NCBI GenBank assembly: GCA_034437895.1
Contig: DAOTTO010000003.1
Span: 1-38,582 of the forward strand
Reading direction: 5' to 3'
Length of the DNA: 38,582 nucleotides
Origin: JANRLJ01 sp034437895
Lineage (GTDB): Bacteria > Chloroflexota > Anaerolineae > Aggregatilineales > Phototrophicaceae
Positions 23,598 through 33,084 of the stretch are shown here, piece after piece. Position 1 is the stretch's first letter. Each line of letters begins with the position of its first letter. The position numbers and the translations under genes were made by a program. The notes under the pieces are model-generated. The model did no database searches and was not told the origin of the DNA. It saw only the letters and a list, made by a program, of their open reading frames with translations.

Positions 23598-24983
23598 CTA
23601 TCCTGCTAATTGTGCAACTAGAAGGGTGGAGAGCCTTCCGGCGGTGATATCGCTGATGTCGGAGACAGGACTATCGGGCATGAGCATGGTGATAGCGCGG
23701 CGGGCATTTTCCCAATTTCTAATAGCACCGGGTAAATCACCACTTTTTGCTTGCAAGTTGCCGAGCGTATGAGAGGCCAACGGATGATTACGCTGGCAGT
23801 AAAGCGCCGCCTTAAGCGATTTTAGCGCCTCTTCGACATGATCTTCTTCTAAATAGAGTAATGCTTGGAGATAATGCGCGTCCGCCAGCAGCGGATCAAG
23901 CCGGAGTGCCGTATCGACGATTTTATGGGCTTGAGCGTAATCCTTGCGGCTTGCGAAGACGCACACCATTAAGGTATGGGCGGGGGCGCTTCCTGGCTCG
24001 GTAATCAGCAGTTCCGCGATCAACTGCTCGGCTTGATCGTAATCCTCATTTTGAATAGCGCGGACGGCGACTTCATAGGTGGCGCTGGCGACGGCGAGAT
24101 CGCTGCGAGTTGGCGTTTTGGGGAAAGGAATCGAGGATTGTGGAGTGACCAAACCGATAAATTTGGAGATGGCAGAAGCTGGTTTTTGATAAATCGGCAT
24201 GTTGGGCAAGAGATGAGTTTGCCAATTGTCTCGATTATGACGGATGGTTTCGGACTGTCCGAGCAGCAACCAACCACCCGGCGTAAGCGCATCCAGCAGC
24301 ATCGTTTCGACTTGACATGCCTGCGGATAACTGAAATACAACAGTACGTTGCGGCACAGAATAATATCGACCTGCGGCAGCGGCGACCCCGCCAACAGAT
24401 TGGCATGGCGGAATGTGACCATCTCGCGGATAAAAGGCTTAATTTGCAAGCCATCCGTCGCCTGATCGAAATAAAGATTCTGGAAATCAATATCCGTATG
24501 GCGGAAAGCCCATTTACGATAAATGCCACGCCGCGCCACGTTGAGCGCCGCCGCATTTAAATCGGTGCCGACCAGCCGAATCGTCCATTGTGCGAGATCA
24601 GGGATCATCTCATGCAGCGTCATCGCCATAGAATAAGGTTCTTCACCGCTGGCACAGCCCACGCTCCAGATATTCAGTTCCGGCGCATTTTTCTGGCGAC
24701 GGGCGGCAATCAACGGCGGAAGAATATGAGTCCGCAGCGTTTGAAAATGTGCTTTATCGCGCATGAAATACGTCTCGCCGATAGTGAGCGCTTTGATAAC
24801 GGCCTGCCACACGGGATCGGTTTCGCGGGCGGAACGCATTTTATCCAGATACGCGGGCAGATCGCCCTGCGCCAATGTTTCTAGCAGCGGTTGCAGATCA
24901 TCGCCGAACTGAACGCGGGCGGCTAACCCGGTGCGCTGTTCGATCAAGCCGCTAATGTCGTCTATAGGGGAATTGGTTGGCAT
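23598..24983 (-). CDS. CheR-type methyltransferase with C-terminal TPR-like repeats
   Basis: A 461-residue protein. The CheR N-terminal helical part ends in 'GETYFMRDKAHFQTL', and the SAM-binding domain has SVGCASGEEPYSMAM (106-120), GTDLN (139-143) and 'ILCRNVLLYF' (208-217). Residues about 320-430 form TPR-like helix pairs ('AHTLMVCVFASRKDYAQAHKIV', 'LADAHYLQALLYLEEDHVEEAL'). CheR enzymes methylate glutamates of chemoreceptors; TPR-tailed versions often serve alternative chemosensory or gliding systems. No cheA, cheB, cheW or receptor gene is in the window, so the target is elsewhere. It probably is not part of the sugar island. Confidence 0.9.
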   Translation of the reverse strand: MPTNSPIDDISGLIEQRTGLAARVQFGDDLQPLLETLAQGDLPAYLDKMRSARETDPVWQAVIKALTIGETYFMRDKAHFQTLRTHILPPLIAARRQKNAPELNIWSVGCASGEEPYSMAMTLHEMIPDLAQWTIRLVGTDLNAAALNVARRGIYRKWAFRHTDIDFQNLYFDQATDGLQIKPFIREMVTFRHANLLAGSPLPQVDIILCRNVLLYFSYPQACQVETMLLDALTPGGWLLLGQSETIRHNRDNWQTHLLPNMPIYQKPASAISKFIGLVTPQSSIPFPKTPTRSDLAVASATYEVAVRAIQNEDYDQAEQLIAELLITEPGSAPAHTLMVCVFASRKDYAQAHKIVDTALRLDPLLADAHYLQALLYLEEDHVEEALKSLKAALYCQRNHPLASHTLGNLQAKSGDLPGAIRNWENARRAITMLMPDSPVSDISDITAGRLSTLLVAQLAG

Positions 24984-25281
24984 AAATCTTCAATGATAAA
25001 AACAAGGTTTCACCATTATATGACGAATTTACTGATGCACTTCGCTTAAATTCAATAAATCGTTACACCAGCTTTTCTGAAGTCATCAAGTGTGCGGCCT
25101 TCAAGAGTAAGACCAAGAAAATAATGCAAAAAATTGGAACCGCTAATAAGTAGTCTAGGAAGGCTACAGCCAGTCCAAGTGGGACAGCAGCATCAAGAAT
25201 AGATAAATTCCGACTCGCCGGGAATGCAGATTTAAGCTATTCTCTAACCGTTCGACTACTTTTGAAGCGGGAGAGTTTTTC

Positions 25282-28200
25282 GTGCGACATTCTCTGAGTA
25301 TCTTGATAACAGGACTGGCGCTGCTCTCCATCAATTTTGCAGCCGTTTTCGCGCAAAATACCACACCTGAAGCGGGTGATCCGCCCATTCTTGCATTAAT
25401 TTCGATTTCTGCCCCTGACGAGGCGGGTATCGTGACGATCAGCGGCGCGGCAGGCGCTGTCTTTCCGGCGGCACAAATTATCATCCGCAATCTTTATACC
25501 GAGCAAAGTACTATCGTCAACGCTGGTATCACGGGCAGTTTTACGGCGCAGCTTTACGGCCCCGGCGCGACACCGTTCTGGATTAGCCCTTCGGCACAAG
25601 TTCCAGAGTCGCTGCGCGGTGTTCCCGGTTCGCTGCCCGGTGGCCCCGGTGTGATCGTCACCAGCAGCGCACAACCAACTGCCGCCGCTGATACTGCGCC
25701 GACCACACAGTTAATCGTCGATGGCAGCTTAGATGATTGGGCGGTTTATCCCGACGCAGCTTTGACAAACAGCGCTTATGCGCTCATTAATCAAGACTCC
25801 TTATACATCGCCAATATAGATAACGCACCGATTGGCGCTGTCGTGGCGGTTGATTTTACGCTTGACCGAACGACTTATGAAGTCATCTTTGATCCGCGCC
25901 AGCCTCAAACAGCATTAGCAAGCCGACTCGATCCCAATCCGGGCGAATTGGGTGCGGTTTCCGTCAGCACGGCGATCAACGAAGCCGGCGACACCGTTGA
26001 AGCACGAATCGCGCTCACACCACTTTTTGCTGATTTTACGGATTTTGTCCTCGCGCAGGTTTACGTCCGCACCGATGGTGGCGAGGAATTAGAAAGCAAC
26101 ATCGTCACGGCTGTGCCGCCGCGTGTGGATGAACAAGACGGAATCGTTTATGCCAGTGGGCGATTTGTAGGTGATGCGACCACATTTACTGTTGCGGGAG
26201 TGCTGGCGCAAGGCGCGGCGACTTGGACGGCTACAGGGCGCGTGAGCGCCATCAACTTTGCGCCGGGGGAAAACGCCACGCTCGAAATGGACATTTCACT
26301 GAATGTACCGGAAGTAGCCGAGTTACTTTCCGGCCTGCGTTTGTTCGGCGAACTCAGTTTGCAACCCATAGCTATCTCGACGGATGGCAGCACAACCGCC
26401 GCGCAACCTATCGCCGCTCTTAATAGCAATAACGGATGGTCGAATTTACGCACTGCGTCCGGGCTGGCGCGGGATAATTTACGGGCGGATATTACGCTTG
26501 GTACAGCAACAGTTGAGCCGGGCCAAATTATTCGCCGTGAAGGAACACTGCTTGCAGGAATGCGCTTTGCTCTCACGCTGCCTGCTGATCTCCCTGCTGG
26601 ATTGTATGTCCCTGTTTTCAAAGGCCGCGCCCAAATCGGCGATGGGGAAGTGACCGATTGGACAGCCAACGGCATTTTTGGTCAGGGTGCAGGTATCAGC
26701 CGTGTGCCTCTCACCCGACTGCCGCTGGTGTTTAATGTCGGTGGCATCGAACAAACACGGCTGACGTGGACGCTGCTTTACGACAATCCTAGCGACGGCT
26801 CGCGCGGTATTCTGGCGGATGAAGTCGCGGGAATAGTCGCGCTCTCGAATCGGGTGCGCTTTAATAGTCCCACTACTATTTTGCCACCCGGAATATATCC
26901 GCTGGAACCTTACCTGCTCAACTTTATGCCGAATGCTTACGACACCACCTCCGCGCCACTCGTACCGCTGTTGTTCCCCGGCGGTAGGTTAGAAGGCAGC
27001 ATCACCAGCCCGAATGGCTTTAACATTGAGCTTCCCAATGCTGCGATTGTCCAAAATATACTTTCGACTCCTGCGATAGATGAGCGCGTGATTTTTGGTG
27101 GGCAATCCCCGCTAGACGCATATCGCCTGACGACGCTCAATCCCGCGTATGCCGCCTATCCATTCGACGATTATGGCAACTATACGATGACACTTTCCGG
27201 GCAGGTGGAAGATATTTATGGCAACCTATATACTGGCGGCGGCACGTATCATGTTCTGATCGCAGAACCGCTAGATTTATCGCCGGGTGTGCTGCCGGGG
27301 ACACCGTTTGAAGTAGGTGACACGTTTTTCGCCGGAGCAAGAATCGCGCCGGGGTTGCCTGCTGATATTACCGTGACCGCCCATATTTATCCGCTGGATG
27401 GCAGTCCGACGATTGAGCGCGTTATCACCGGACAAGCGAATCGTTACGGCATTTTTACGCCTGCCGATGAGGCGCTAACCTTTGAGACCGCAGGCGAATA
27501 TGTGATCGATTATGAAGCACGGTTTACAGGTGAGGATGGGCGCTTATGGGCGGCGAGCTTACGCAGCGCGGGGGTCATCGCCAGCGCAGATCGTCCCATC
27601 ATCGCACATGGGCAGCGCGGTTTATCCGGTTACTCAGGTGAACAGCAAGCATGGTTCGACACCGCCGTTTATCCACCGGATGTTGATTTACCAGCGGAGC
27701 TTTACACGCCTTATTTTACGGGTGATATCGCCTTTATTCTGGATAACGGCGCGAGTGGGCTGCATCCAGCGCTGCAAGTTCAAGATACCCTCGGCGCGTA
27801 TGCCGCATGGCTGGCGGGCAGTCTTCCCGTCGGGCGTGAGACAGTGGAGCAGCTCACAAATCGTGGAGAACTGCCCCTCATCCCTGTCCTCGGCGGGCCG
27901 CCGGGCATTTACAGCCCTGCCCTCCTGCCAGATTTTATCGCTAATGATGCGTATGCCTATTTTACTGCCACACGCCCAGACATAACCGTGCGGCAGATGG
28001 TGATAGGTCAAGCAGATGGGTCACTGGCGCTCAATTGGGACAGTGATGATCCGTATAGCGGACAAATCGGTGCGGGAATTGCAGGAGATCGTCCTGGCGA
28101 TTTCGCCTTTTTATTCGGCGGCACGATTATTCGTAATGCCGATGCTGGGGTGGAAGATGCCGCTATTTATGCCGCCCTCTCGGTTGTTGGCAATGAGGAT

Positions 28201-29031
28201 GATTCAGCGCGGGTCATGCCGCCTTACCGAGGCGCAGCGGGCGGACCCGACAGCGGACCACTGCTGACAGTGCGCGGCGAAGCTGTGGAACTTTTCTTCC
28301 AACCAACGGGCGTACAGCCGGGTCAAGTCCTGACTGAAGGCGATACGCTGGCAATTGCCGGACAAGTCGCACCAACTTTAGAGTCCAATGTAGCGATCAC
28401 AGTCACATCACCTAGCGGCACAATTGCCAATTTTGCAGGACTGACCAACAGCATCGGTTATTACTACAATCCCGCCAACGATTTCGCCGTCAACGAAATC
28501 GGCGTGTGGGCGGTGGAAATCGCCGTATCCCCAGCGGAGGTAAGTTCAGCAGGTGTTCCGCAGCCGCCCCTGCCTGTGGGCGGAGTGTTGGGGACGCTGA
28601 ATCGACGGTTTGAAGTGTTCATCGTAGCGGCGGATTCACCCTCGCTAACGTGGCAAGAAGGCGGCGATACAGACCGCCCCATCAGCCCGACTAATCCATT
28701 CAATTTCACCGTGAGCGTACCGCAAGGATGGACGGATGCAACCGCCTATCTGACTGTATCAACCGCCAGCACTGTAGTGCAATCTGGCGAATTCCCGATC
28801 ACGGGTGCATCTACTACGTATACGCTTAATCGCTCGTTACTCAGCCGCGATTTCCCGAACATCGAAGGCGACGGCTTAGGCAGCGGTGCGGCGGCCTCCG
28901 ATGTGTTGAAGATCACCTTTGCCATCATTGGAACGGACGAAAGCGGCACTTTCGCCACGCAGACGCGCACCTTTTATGTCTTCCATGACCGGCTGATTTC
29001 TTTTGATGCTGTACTGGGCGGTGAGGGATGA
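25282..29031 (+). CDS. large secreted beta-rich multidomain protein
   Basis: A 1249-residue secreted protein. It uses a GTG start with GGGAGAG six bases upstream, followed by a signal peptide (MRHSLSILITGLALLSINF, cleavage near VFAQ). Residues about 30-110 look like an Ig-like or carboxypeptidase-regulatory domain, then about 145-270 a CBM9/DOMON-like domain ('LIVDGSLDDWAVYPD'). The remainder is a series of Ig-like beta modules with many Gly, Asp and Thr, including a region near 760-960 rich in Tyr/Pro/Gly. There is no C-terminal membrane anchor or sorting signal. Catalytic residues are not recognisable. The next gene, a secreted propeller-cytochrome, follows after 58 bases and probably works with it. 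Confidence 0.82.
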   Translation: MRHSLSILITGLALLSINFAAVFAQNTTPEAGDPPILALISISAPDEAGIVTISGAAGAVFPAAQIIIRNLYTEQSTIVNAGITGSFTAQLYGPGATPFWISPSAQVPESLRGVPGSLPGGPGVIVTSSAQPTAAADTAPTTQLIVDGSLDDWAVYPDAALTNSAYALINQDSLYIANIDNAPIGAVVAVDFTLDRTTYEVIFDPRQPQTALASRLDPNPGELGAVSVSTAINEAGDTVEARIALTPLFADFTDFVLAQVYVRTDGGEELESNIVTAVPPRVDEQDGIVYASGRFVGDATTFTVAGVLAQGAATWTATGRVSAINFAPGENATLEMDISLNVPEVAELLSGLRLFGELSLQPIAISTDGSTTAAQPIAALNSNNGWSNLRTASGLARDNLRADITLGTATVEPGQIIRREGTLLAGMRFALTLPADLPAGLYVPVFKGRAQIGDGEVTDWTANGIFGQGAGISRVPLTRLPLVFNVGGIEQTRLTWTLLYDNPSDGSRGILADEVAGIVALSNRVRFNSPTTILPPGIYPLEPYLLNFMPNAYDTTSAPLVPLLFPGGRLEGSITSPNGFNIELPNAAIVQNILSTPAIDERVIFGGQSPLDAYRLTTLNPAYAAYPFDDYGNYTMTLSGQVEDIYGNLYTGGGTYHVLIAEPLDLSPGVLPGTPFEVGDTFFAGARIAPGLPADITVTAHIYPLDGSPTIERVITGQANRYGIFTPADEALTFETAGEYVIDYEARFTGEDGRLWAASLRSAGVIASADRPIIAHGQRGLSGYSGEQQAWFDTAVYPPDVDLPAELYTPYFTGDIAFILDNGASGLHPALQVQDTLGAYAAWLAGSLPVGRETVEQLTNRGELPLIPVLGGPPGIYSPALLPDFIANDAYAYFTATRPDITVRQMVIGQADGSLALNWDSDDPYSGQIGAGIAGDRPGDFAFLFGGTIIRNADAGVEDAAIYAALSVVGNEDDSARVMPPYRGAAGGPDSGPLLTVRGEAVELFFQPTGVQPGQVLTEGDTLAIAGQVAPTLESNVAITVTSPSGTIANFAGLTNSIGYYYNPANDFAVNEIGVWAVEIAVSPAEVSSAGVPQPPLPVGGVLGTLNRRFEVFIVAADSPSLTWQEGGDTDRPISPTNPFNFTVSVPQGWTDATAYLTVSTASTVVQSGEFPITGASTTYTLNRSLLSRDFPNIEGDGLGSGAAASDVLKITFAIIGTDESGTFATQTRTFYVFHDRLISFDAVLGGEG

Positions 29032-29089
29032 GTAATTTCGGTTGTGTCGTCATCAGTTTGGGTTGTTCCGGTAGAATATTGGAGACTTC

Positions 29090-30901
29090 ATGTTTAAGAA
29101 GCTAAAACCGCGCATGGGGTTGGTTATTCAGCAAGCCGCGACCCGCAGGCCGTCAGTAAAGCTCGGTTCACGTCGCGCACTGCTCATGGTTGTGTTGGTG
29201 ATGTTTGGCATGACTACCCTGAGCGCACAGTCCGATACTCCCCTTCCGCTTTATGTTCTGCCCACCGGACAAGCGGCAAGACCCAGCAGCACACTCGCGC
29301 TGACCGAAGATGGACGAACATTAATCACTGCCAATAGTTATAACGACACCGTTTCGTTGATCGCCCCAAATCAGAGCCAAGTCATCGCGGAAGTTGCCGT
29401 TGGAGATGATCCGCGCAGCGTGGCGATTTCGTCCGACGGCACACAGGCGTTGATTGTCAATCGTGGCAGCGGGACACTTTCTGCGCTTGATCTGGCGACA
29501 CAGACGATTACTGCGACTTATCCCATCGGCAGGCTGCCGATGAGCATCGTCGGCGATGATGACGCGACAGCCTACATCAGCTTGCAAGGGACAAACGAAG
29601 TCATCCATATCGAAGAAAATACGGGGAAAATTCTGAATCGGATTCCCACGCCTGCCCTGCCAACCGGATTGGCGTTGTGGGAAGATTTCCTGTATGTGAC
29701 GCATTTTTGGAGTGGTGATCTGAGTTTGATTTATCTGCCTCAGATGCAGGTTGTACGGACGATCCAAACCGGACAAGACACATCTTTATTCCAAAGCATC
29801 GCTATCGACGCGGTGAACGGAATCGCTTATCTGCCCCAAAGCCGCAGCAACGCCCAAAATGATATTTTGACTTATGACTCCACCCTCTTTCCTGTCGTGA
29901 ATGTCGTTAATTTGCGCGATTTGAGCTTGCAACGGGAACAGCGGATTTCACTGGCAACGGCAGACCGTCCGGTGAATATGCCTTTCGCGGCGGCGCTTGA
30001 TGTACGCGGGACGACGCTGTTTGTGGTGAACGCAGGCAGCAATGATCTATCTGTGATTGATTTAGCCACCGGATTAGCCCGCGCTCACCTGCCGCTTGGG
30101 GCGAATCCACGCGGCATTATCGTCAGTTCGGATGGCGGCACAGCGTACATTCATAACGTCATCGATGGGACGATCACTTATCTTGATGCGCGTAACTTAG
30201 TCGTAGATGATGCACTGCCTATAAGCAGCGGTACCAATATTCCGGCGGATGTGTTGATCGGTGCCGAATTATTTCATAGTTCAAATAACCCTCGCCTGAG
30301 CGCTAACGGCTGGATAAGCTGCGCGAGCTGCCATTTTGATGGCATGTCCGACGGACGGGTCTGGCAAGGCTGGAACACGCCTATTTTATATGACTTGGGT
30401 GAAACCGCACCTTATAATTGGCTGGGCAATTGGGATGAATTGGCGGATATTGAACTCAAAATCCGCGCTTTGCAAGCAGGAACAGGATTGCTTGAAGGCC
30501 TGACGAACCCACCTGCTGGCGATCCTCATGCCGGACTTTCGCCTGATCTGGATACGCTGACGGCCTATTTGCTCACACTGAACGGCACATTCACACCTAG
30601 TCAACCCGATCCGGTACTGTTGGAACAAGGGATGGCAGTTTTTGAGCAAAATGGTTGTGCAGGCTGCCACGCGGGATCTGCCTTGATTGATGGTCAGCGG
30701 CATGACATAGGCACGGGCGGGGAATTTGATACGCCTACCTTGCGCTGGCTGTGGCAAAGCGCTCCGTACTTTCATGATGGACGCGCCGCAACTTTGCAGC
30801 AGGTATTTACCCTGCCCGGCGCACATCAAATCGTCGGCACGGTATCCCCTGAAGATTTAGCAGCTTTAACAGCTTATCTGTTGAGCTTACCAGGGGAATA
30901 A
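29090..30901 (+). CDS. secreted YncE-like beta-propeller fused to di-heme cytochrome c
   Basis: A 603-residue protein. A long basic N-terminus precedes a hydrophobic export segment (about 29-46, ending near LSAQ). Residues about 55-375 form a YVTN-type propeller ('GDDPRSVAISSDGTQALIVN', 'GANPRGIIVSSDGGTAYIHN'). The C-terminal part has two heme c motifs, CASCH (Cys411, Cys414, His415) and CAGCH (Cys523, Cys526, His527), and 'FDTPTLRWLWQSAPYFHDGRAATLQQVF', typical of MauG/cytochrome c peroxidase-like proteins. It acts outside the membrane in electron transfer or oxidation. The gene follows the 1249-residue secreted protein, perhaps its substrate or scaffold (inference). Confidence 0.9.
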   Translation: MFKKLKPRMGLVIQQAATRRPSVKLGSRRALLMVVLVMFGMTTLSAQSDTPLPLYVLPTGQAARPSSTLALTEDGRTLITANSYNDTVSLIAPNQSQVIAEVAVGDDPRSVAISSDGTQALIVNRGSGTLSALDLATQTITATYPIGRLPMSIVGDDDATAYISLQGTNEVIHIEENTGKILNRIPTPALPTGLALWEDFLYVTHFWSGDLSLIYLPQMQVVRTIQTGQDTSLFQSIAIDAVNGIAYLPQSRSNAQNDILTYDSTLFPVVNVVNLRDLSLQREQRISLATADRPVNMPFAAALDVRGTTLFVVNAGSNDLSVIDLATGLARAHLPLGANPRGIIVSSDGGTAYIHNVIDGTITYLDARNLVVDDALPISSGTNIPADVLIGAELFHSSNNPRLSANGWISCASCHFDGMSDGRVWQGWNTPILYDLGETAPYNWLGNWDELADIELKIRALQAGTGLLEGLTNPPAGDPHAGLSPDLDTLTAYLLTLNGTFTPSQPDPVLLEQGMAVFEQNGCAGCHAGSALIDGQRHDIGTGGEFDTPTLRWLWQSAPYFHDGRAATLQQVFTLPGAHQIVGTVSPEDLAALTAYLLSLPGE

Positions 30902-30913
30902 GGGTGGCACAGC

Positions 30914-31285
30914 CTATGGTGCTGCATATTTGACGACGGCATTCATTAATTCGGTGATGTTAAAGGGCTTTGGGAAATACGCCACACAGCCTGCATCGTA
31001 TGCGCGTTGGCGATCATCTGGCTGTATTTCGACGGATACCACTATAATGGGGATGGAATTCAGGTTTTTTTCTCCCTTAATTGCAGCAATAGTTTGCCAA
31101 CCATCCCTCCCTTTGCCGGGGAAACGTAAATCCATAAGAATCACCGACGGGCGTAGTTCCTGTGCCAAGCGAAATCCGTCATCGCCATTATTAACGCATA
31201 CAACCTCAAACCCACGCGATTCCATCGCCGCTTGGATAAGCTGGGCATTCGGGACAGAATCTTCAATAACGAGAAGCATGACCAT
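30914..31285 (-). CDS. single-domain response regulator (CheY-like receiver)
   Basis: A 123-residue receiver domain with no output domain. Acidic pair Glu8-Asp9 (LLVIEDS), phosphoacceptor Asp52 (ILMDLRFPGKGRDG), Ser84 in the Thr/Ser position (IIVVSVE), and Lys106 (YFPKPFNITELM) are all present, so it should be phosphorylated. It resembles receivers attached to hybrid kinases but is free. It faces the cytochrome gene convergently, 12 bases away. No kinase is in the window. ATG at 31285 is chosen over the TTG at 31288; ATG at 31279 is also possible. Confidence 0.9.
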   Translation of the reverse strand: MVMLLVIEDSVPNAQLIQAAMESRGFEVVCVNNGDDGFRLAQELRPSVILMDLRFPGKGRDGWQTIAAIKGEKNLNSIPIIVVSVEIQPDDRQRAYDAGCVAYFPKPFNITELMNAVVKYAAP

Positions 31286-31380
31286 CAATTAACCTAACCT
31301 AGATGTCGTAATCTTTCACTAAGCTAAATTATAGGAGCAATAGGTACGCTGGTTCATAGATTTTTTCATATAATCTTAAA

Positions 31381-31550
31381 TAACCTGAGTTTCGGATAGT
31401 GTTTTCATTCTATTCCCTACCCTAAAGCTCCTCCCCGCTTCGTAGAGGAAGGCTTAAAGAGCTATTGTGAGCCATTCTTCGACCTTCTCTATTCCATCGA
31501 GAAGGGGTCAAGGGATGAGGACATTATAAAACTATCCAAAACTGAGGTTA
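31381..31550. repeat. MITE-like element with about 23-bp imperfect terminal inverted repeats
   Basis: The left end TAACCTGAGTTTCGGATAGT (from 31381) and the inverse of the right end (31528-31550, TAACCTCAGTTTTGGATAGT) match at 18 of 20 positions and further inward with one indel. The core (31420-31522) has C-rich then G-rich runs (CCCTACCCTAAAG...AAGGGGTCAAGGGATGAGG) laid out like the element at 20704-20838. It has no open frame and fills most of the 31286-31707 gap. Confidence 0.7.
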
Positions 31551-31610
31551 AATATATAGAAATAGGTATTTTTGTTGTTTAGGATTTACGCAGTTGATCC
31601 TTATTATAAG

Positions 31611-31631
31611 GACGAAGCGACGATTCGCTTC
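31611..31631. repeat. short palindrome, degenerate GTAGGG-type
   Basis: GAAGCGA (31614-31620) pairs with TTCGCTTC (31624-31631), with outer ends resembling the GTAGGGACGAAGCG family. It lies in the same gene-free stretch before the permease-like gene. Confidence 0.45.
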
Positions 31632-31707
31632 TACAGTAAATTCTGCTGAACTGCATGACCTCTATGTGTTAAACTGAAGGTCAATTACGATGAATTGAGG
31701 GTCTTTG

Positions 31708-33057
31708 ATGGCACAGACTGTAATTACTTCAACTGATGTGGATGCGCCGCTTACCCCCCGCGAAGTCCGGCTGGAAAGAATCAGCAGAATCTTGCGTTGG
31801 GGCGCTATTTTCAATGTCTTGCTGGTGTCTGTCGTCCTCGCCTTGACGATTATCGCCGCTGCCTCAGCAAGGCCAGAACTGGTGCGCTCCATCGCCCACA
31901 TTTTGCTGGCAAGGGCGGGGAGTCTGCGCGAGGATGCGGCGCTGTTGGCGGTTATTTTGCTGATTTTCGCCAATATCAGCGCTCTACTGGTAGCGATGGT
32001 AGGTGTGTTGGCTCAGGAATTTTGGGCGCTGATCTTAATCGCGGCGGCAATATTTGCCAATGCCATCGGGGCGATTCTGTTCGGTTTTGTGCCGGGTCTG
32101 CTGACGATTGTGGTGGCGGCGTTTGCTGGAACGATTTTGCTTGCCGATTTACGCGCCTTCCGCACAAATCCGGTCATGCTTAAGGAACTACGTGAACGGA
32201 TGCGCGGGGCGCGGGCATTCGTCGTCATCACCGTTTATCTGGCGTTGATGAGTGGCTTCGCGGTGCTGTTGTATCTGGTTCAGCGCGGGGTCGTACAAGA
32301 TGCGGGGTCGGCGGTGACAGGTGAGCTAGGGCGGACGTTGTTCGCGGGAGTGGTCGGCATTGAACTGCTGCTGATTATTTTCATCGCCCCAGCCTTTACA
32401 GCCGGAGCAGTCACGAGTGAGCGTGAGCGCAAAACGTATGATCTGCTACAAATTACGCTTTTGCCGCGTCCCTCTTTCGTCATCGGGAAACTGGAAAGCG
32501 CCCTTAGCTACATTTTCTTGCTGCTGTTAGCGGCGATTCCGCTGCAAAGTATCGCTTTTTTGTTTGGCGGCGTAAGCGAAACAGAGTTGATTCTGGCTTT
32601 CATTATTTTGGCAGTCGCGGCGATTACGCTGGGTACAGTTGGCTTATTCTTCTCGACATTAGTAGATCGCACCCTGACGGCGAGCGTCCGCGCTTATACC
32701 GTCGCCTTCACCGTGACGATAGGCATTCCGATTGTGCTTTCGCCCCTGATTGGCATTTTTAATGGAGCGCTGGTGGGGACGGGGACAGGAGTCTCCAATT
32801 CACCCATTATTGAGGCGGGGTTAATTTATCTAGGCGCATTTTTGGTCAGCCTTAACCCGATTTTGACGGCGGTTGCCACGCAACAGTTGTTGATTGATCG
32901 CCAAGAAATCGGCTTCTGGACGGCGACTTTAAGCAGCAACGGCAGCCAAATTCCGCTGGCATCGCCTTGGATCAGTTTCACGATTTTGTATCTGGTCATC
33001 TCAACGCTGTTGGTGGTATTCGCCGTGCGAAGGATGCGTCGCTCCGAGACGTTGTAG
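31708..33057 (+). CDS. ABC-2-type permease-like membrane protein
   Basis: A 449-residue protein with about ten membrane segments. The phrases 'NPVMLKELRERMRGARAF' and 'APAFTAGAVTSERERKTYDLLQITLLPR...GKLESALSYIFLLLLA' are typical of ABC-2 permeases of the NosY/Gld type. The N-terminal third has three or four extra hydrophobic segments before the ABC-2 core. No ATPase gene is adjacent, so the ATP-binding partner must be elsewhere. ATG at 31708 follows GAGG by seven bases; a TTG at 31705 is rejected. It is followed by the five TolB-like genes on the same strand, only 27 bases before the first, so co-transcription is likely. Confidence 0.85.
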   Translation: MAQTVITSTDVDAPLTPREVRLERISRILRWGAIFNVLLVSVVLALTIIAAASARPELVRSIAHILLARAGSLREDAALLAVILLIFANISALLVAMVGVLAQEFWALILIAAAIFANAIGAILFGFVPGLLTIVVAAFAGTILLADLRAFRTNPVMLKELRERMRGARAFVVITVYLALMSGFAVLLYLVQRGVVQDAGSAVTGELGRTLFAGVVGIELLLIIFIAPAFTAGAVTSERERKTYDLLQITLLPRPSFVIGKLESALSYIFLLLLAAIPLQSIAFLFGGVSETELILAFIILAVAAITLGTVGLFFSTLVDRTLTASVRAYTVAFTVTIGIPIVLSPLIGIFNGALVGTGTGVSNSPIIEAGLIYLGAFLVSLNPILTAVATQQLLIDRQEIGFWTATLSSNGSQIPLASPWISFTILYLVISTLLVVFAVRRMRRSETL

Positions 33058-33084
33058 TACGAAGTTGAAAGTGACACATTAAAA

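Noticed and set aside
23976..24560. 194-residue frame antisense to cheR
   Set aside because: Shadow of the CheR SAM domain; no independent features.
25164..25490. leftward frame across the start of the large secreted protein
   Set aside because: It overlaps a signal peptide and a good GTG start on the other strand and has unusual composition.
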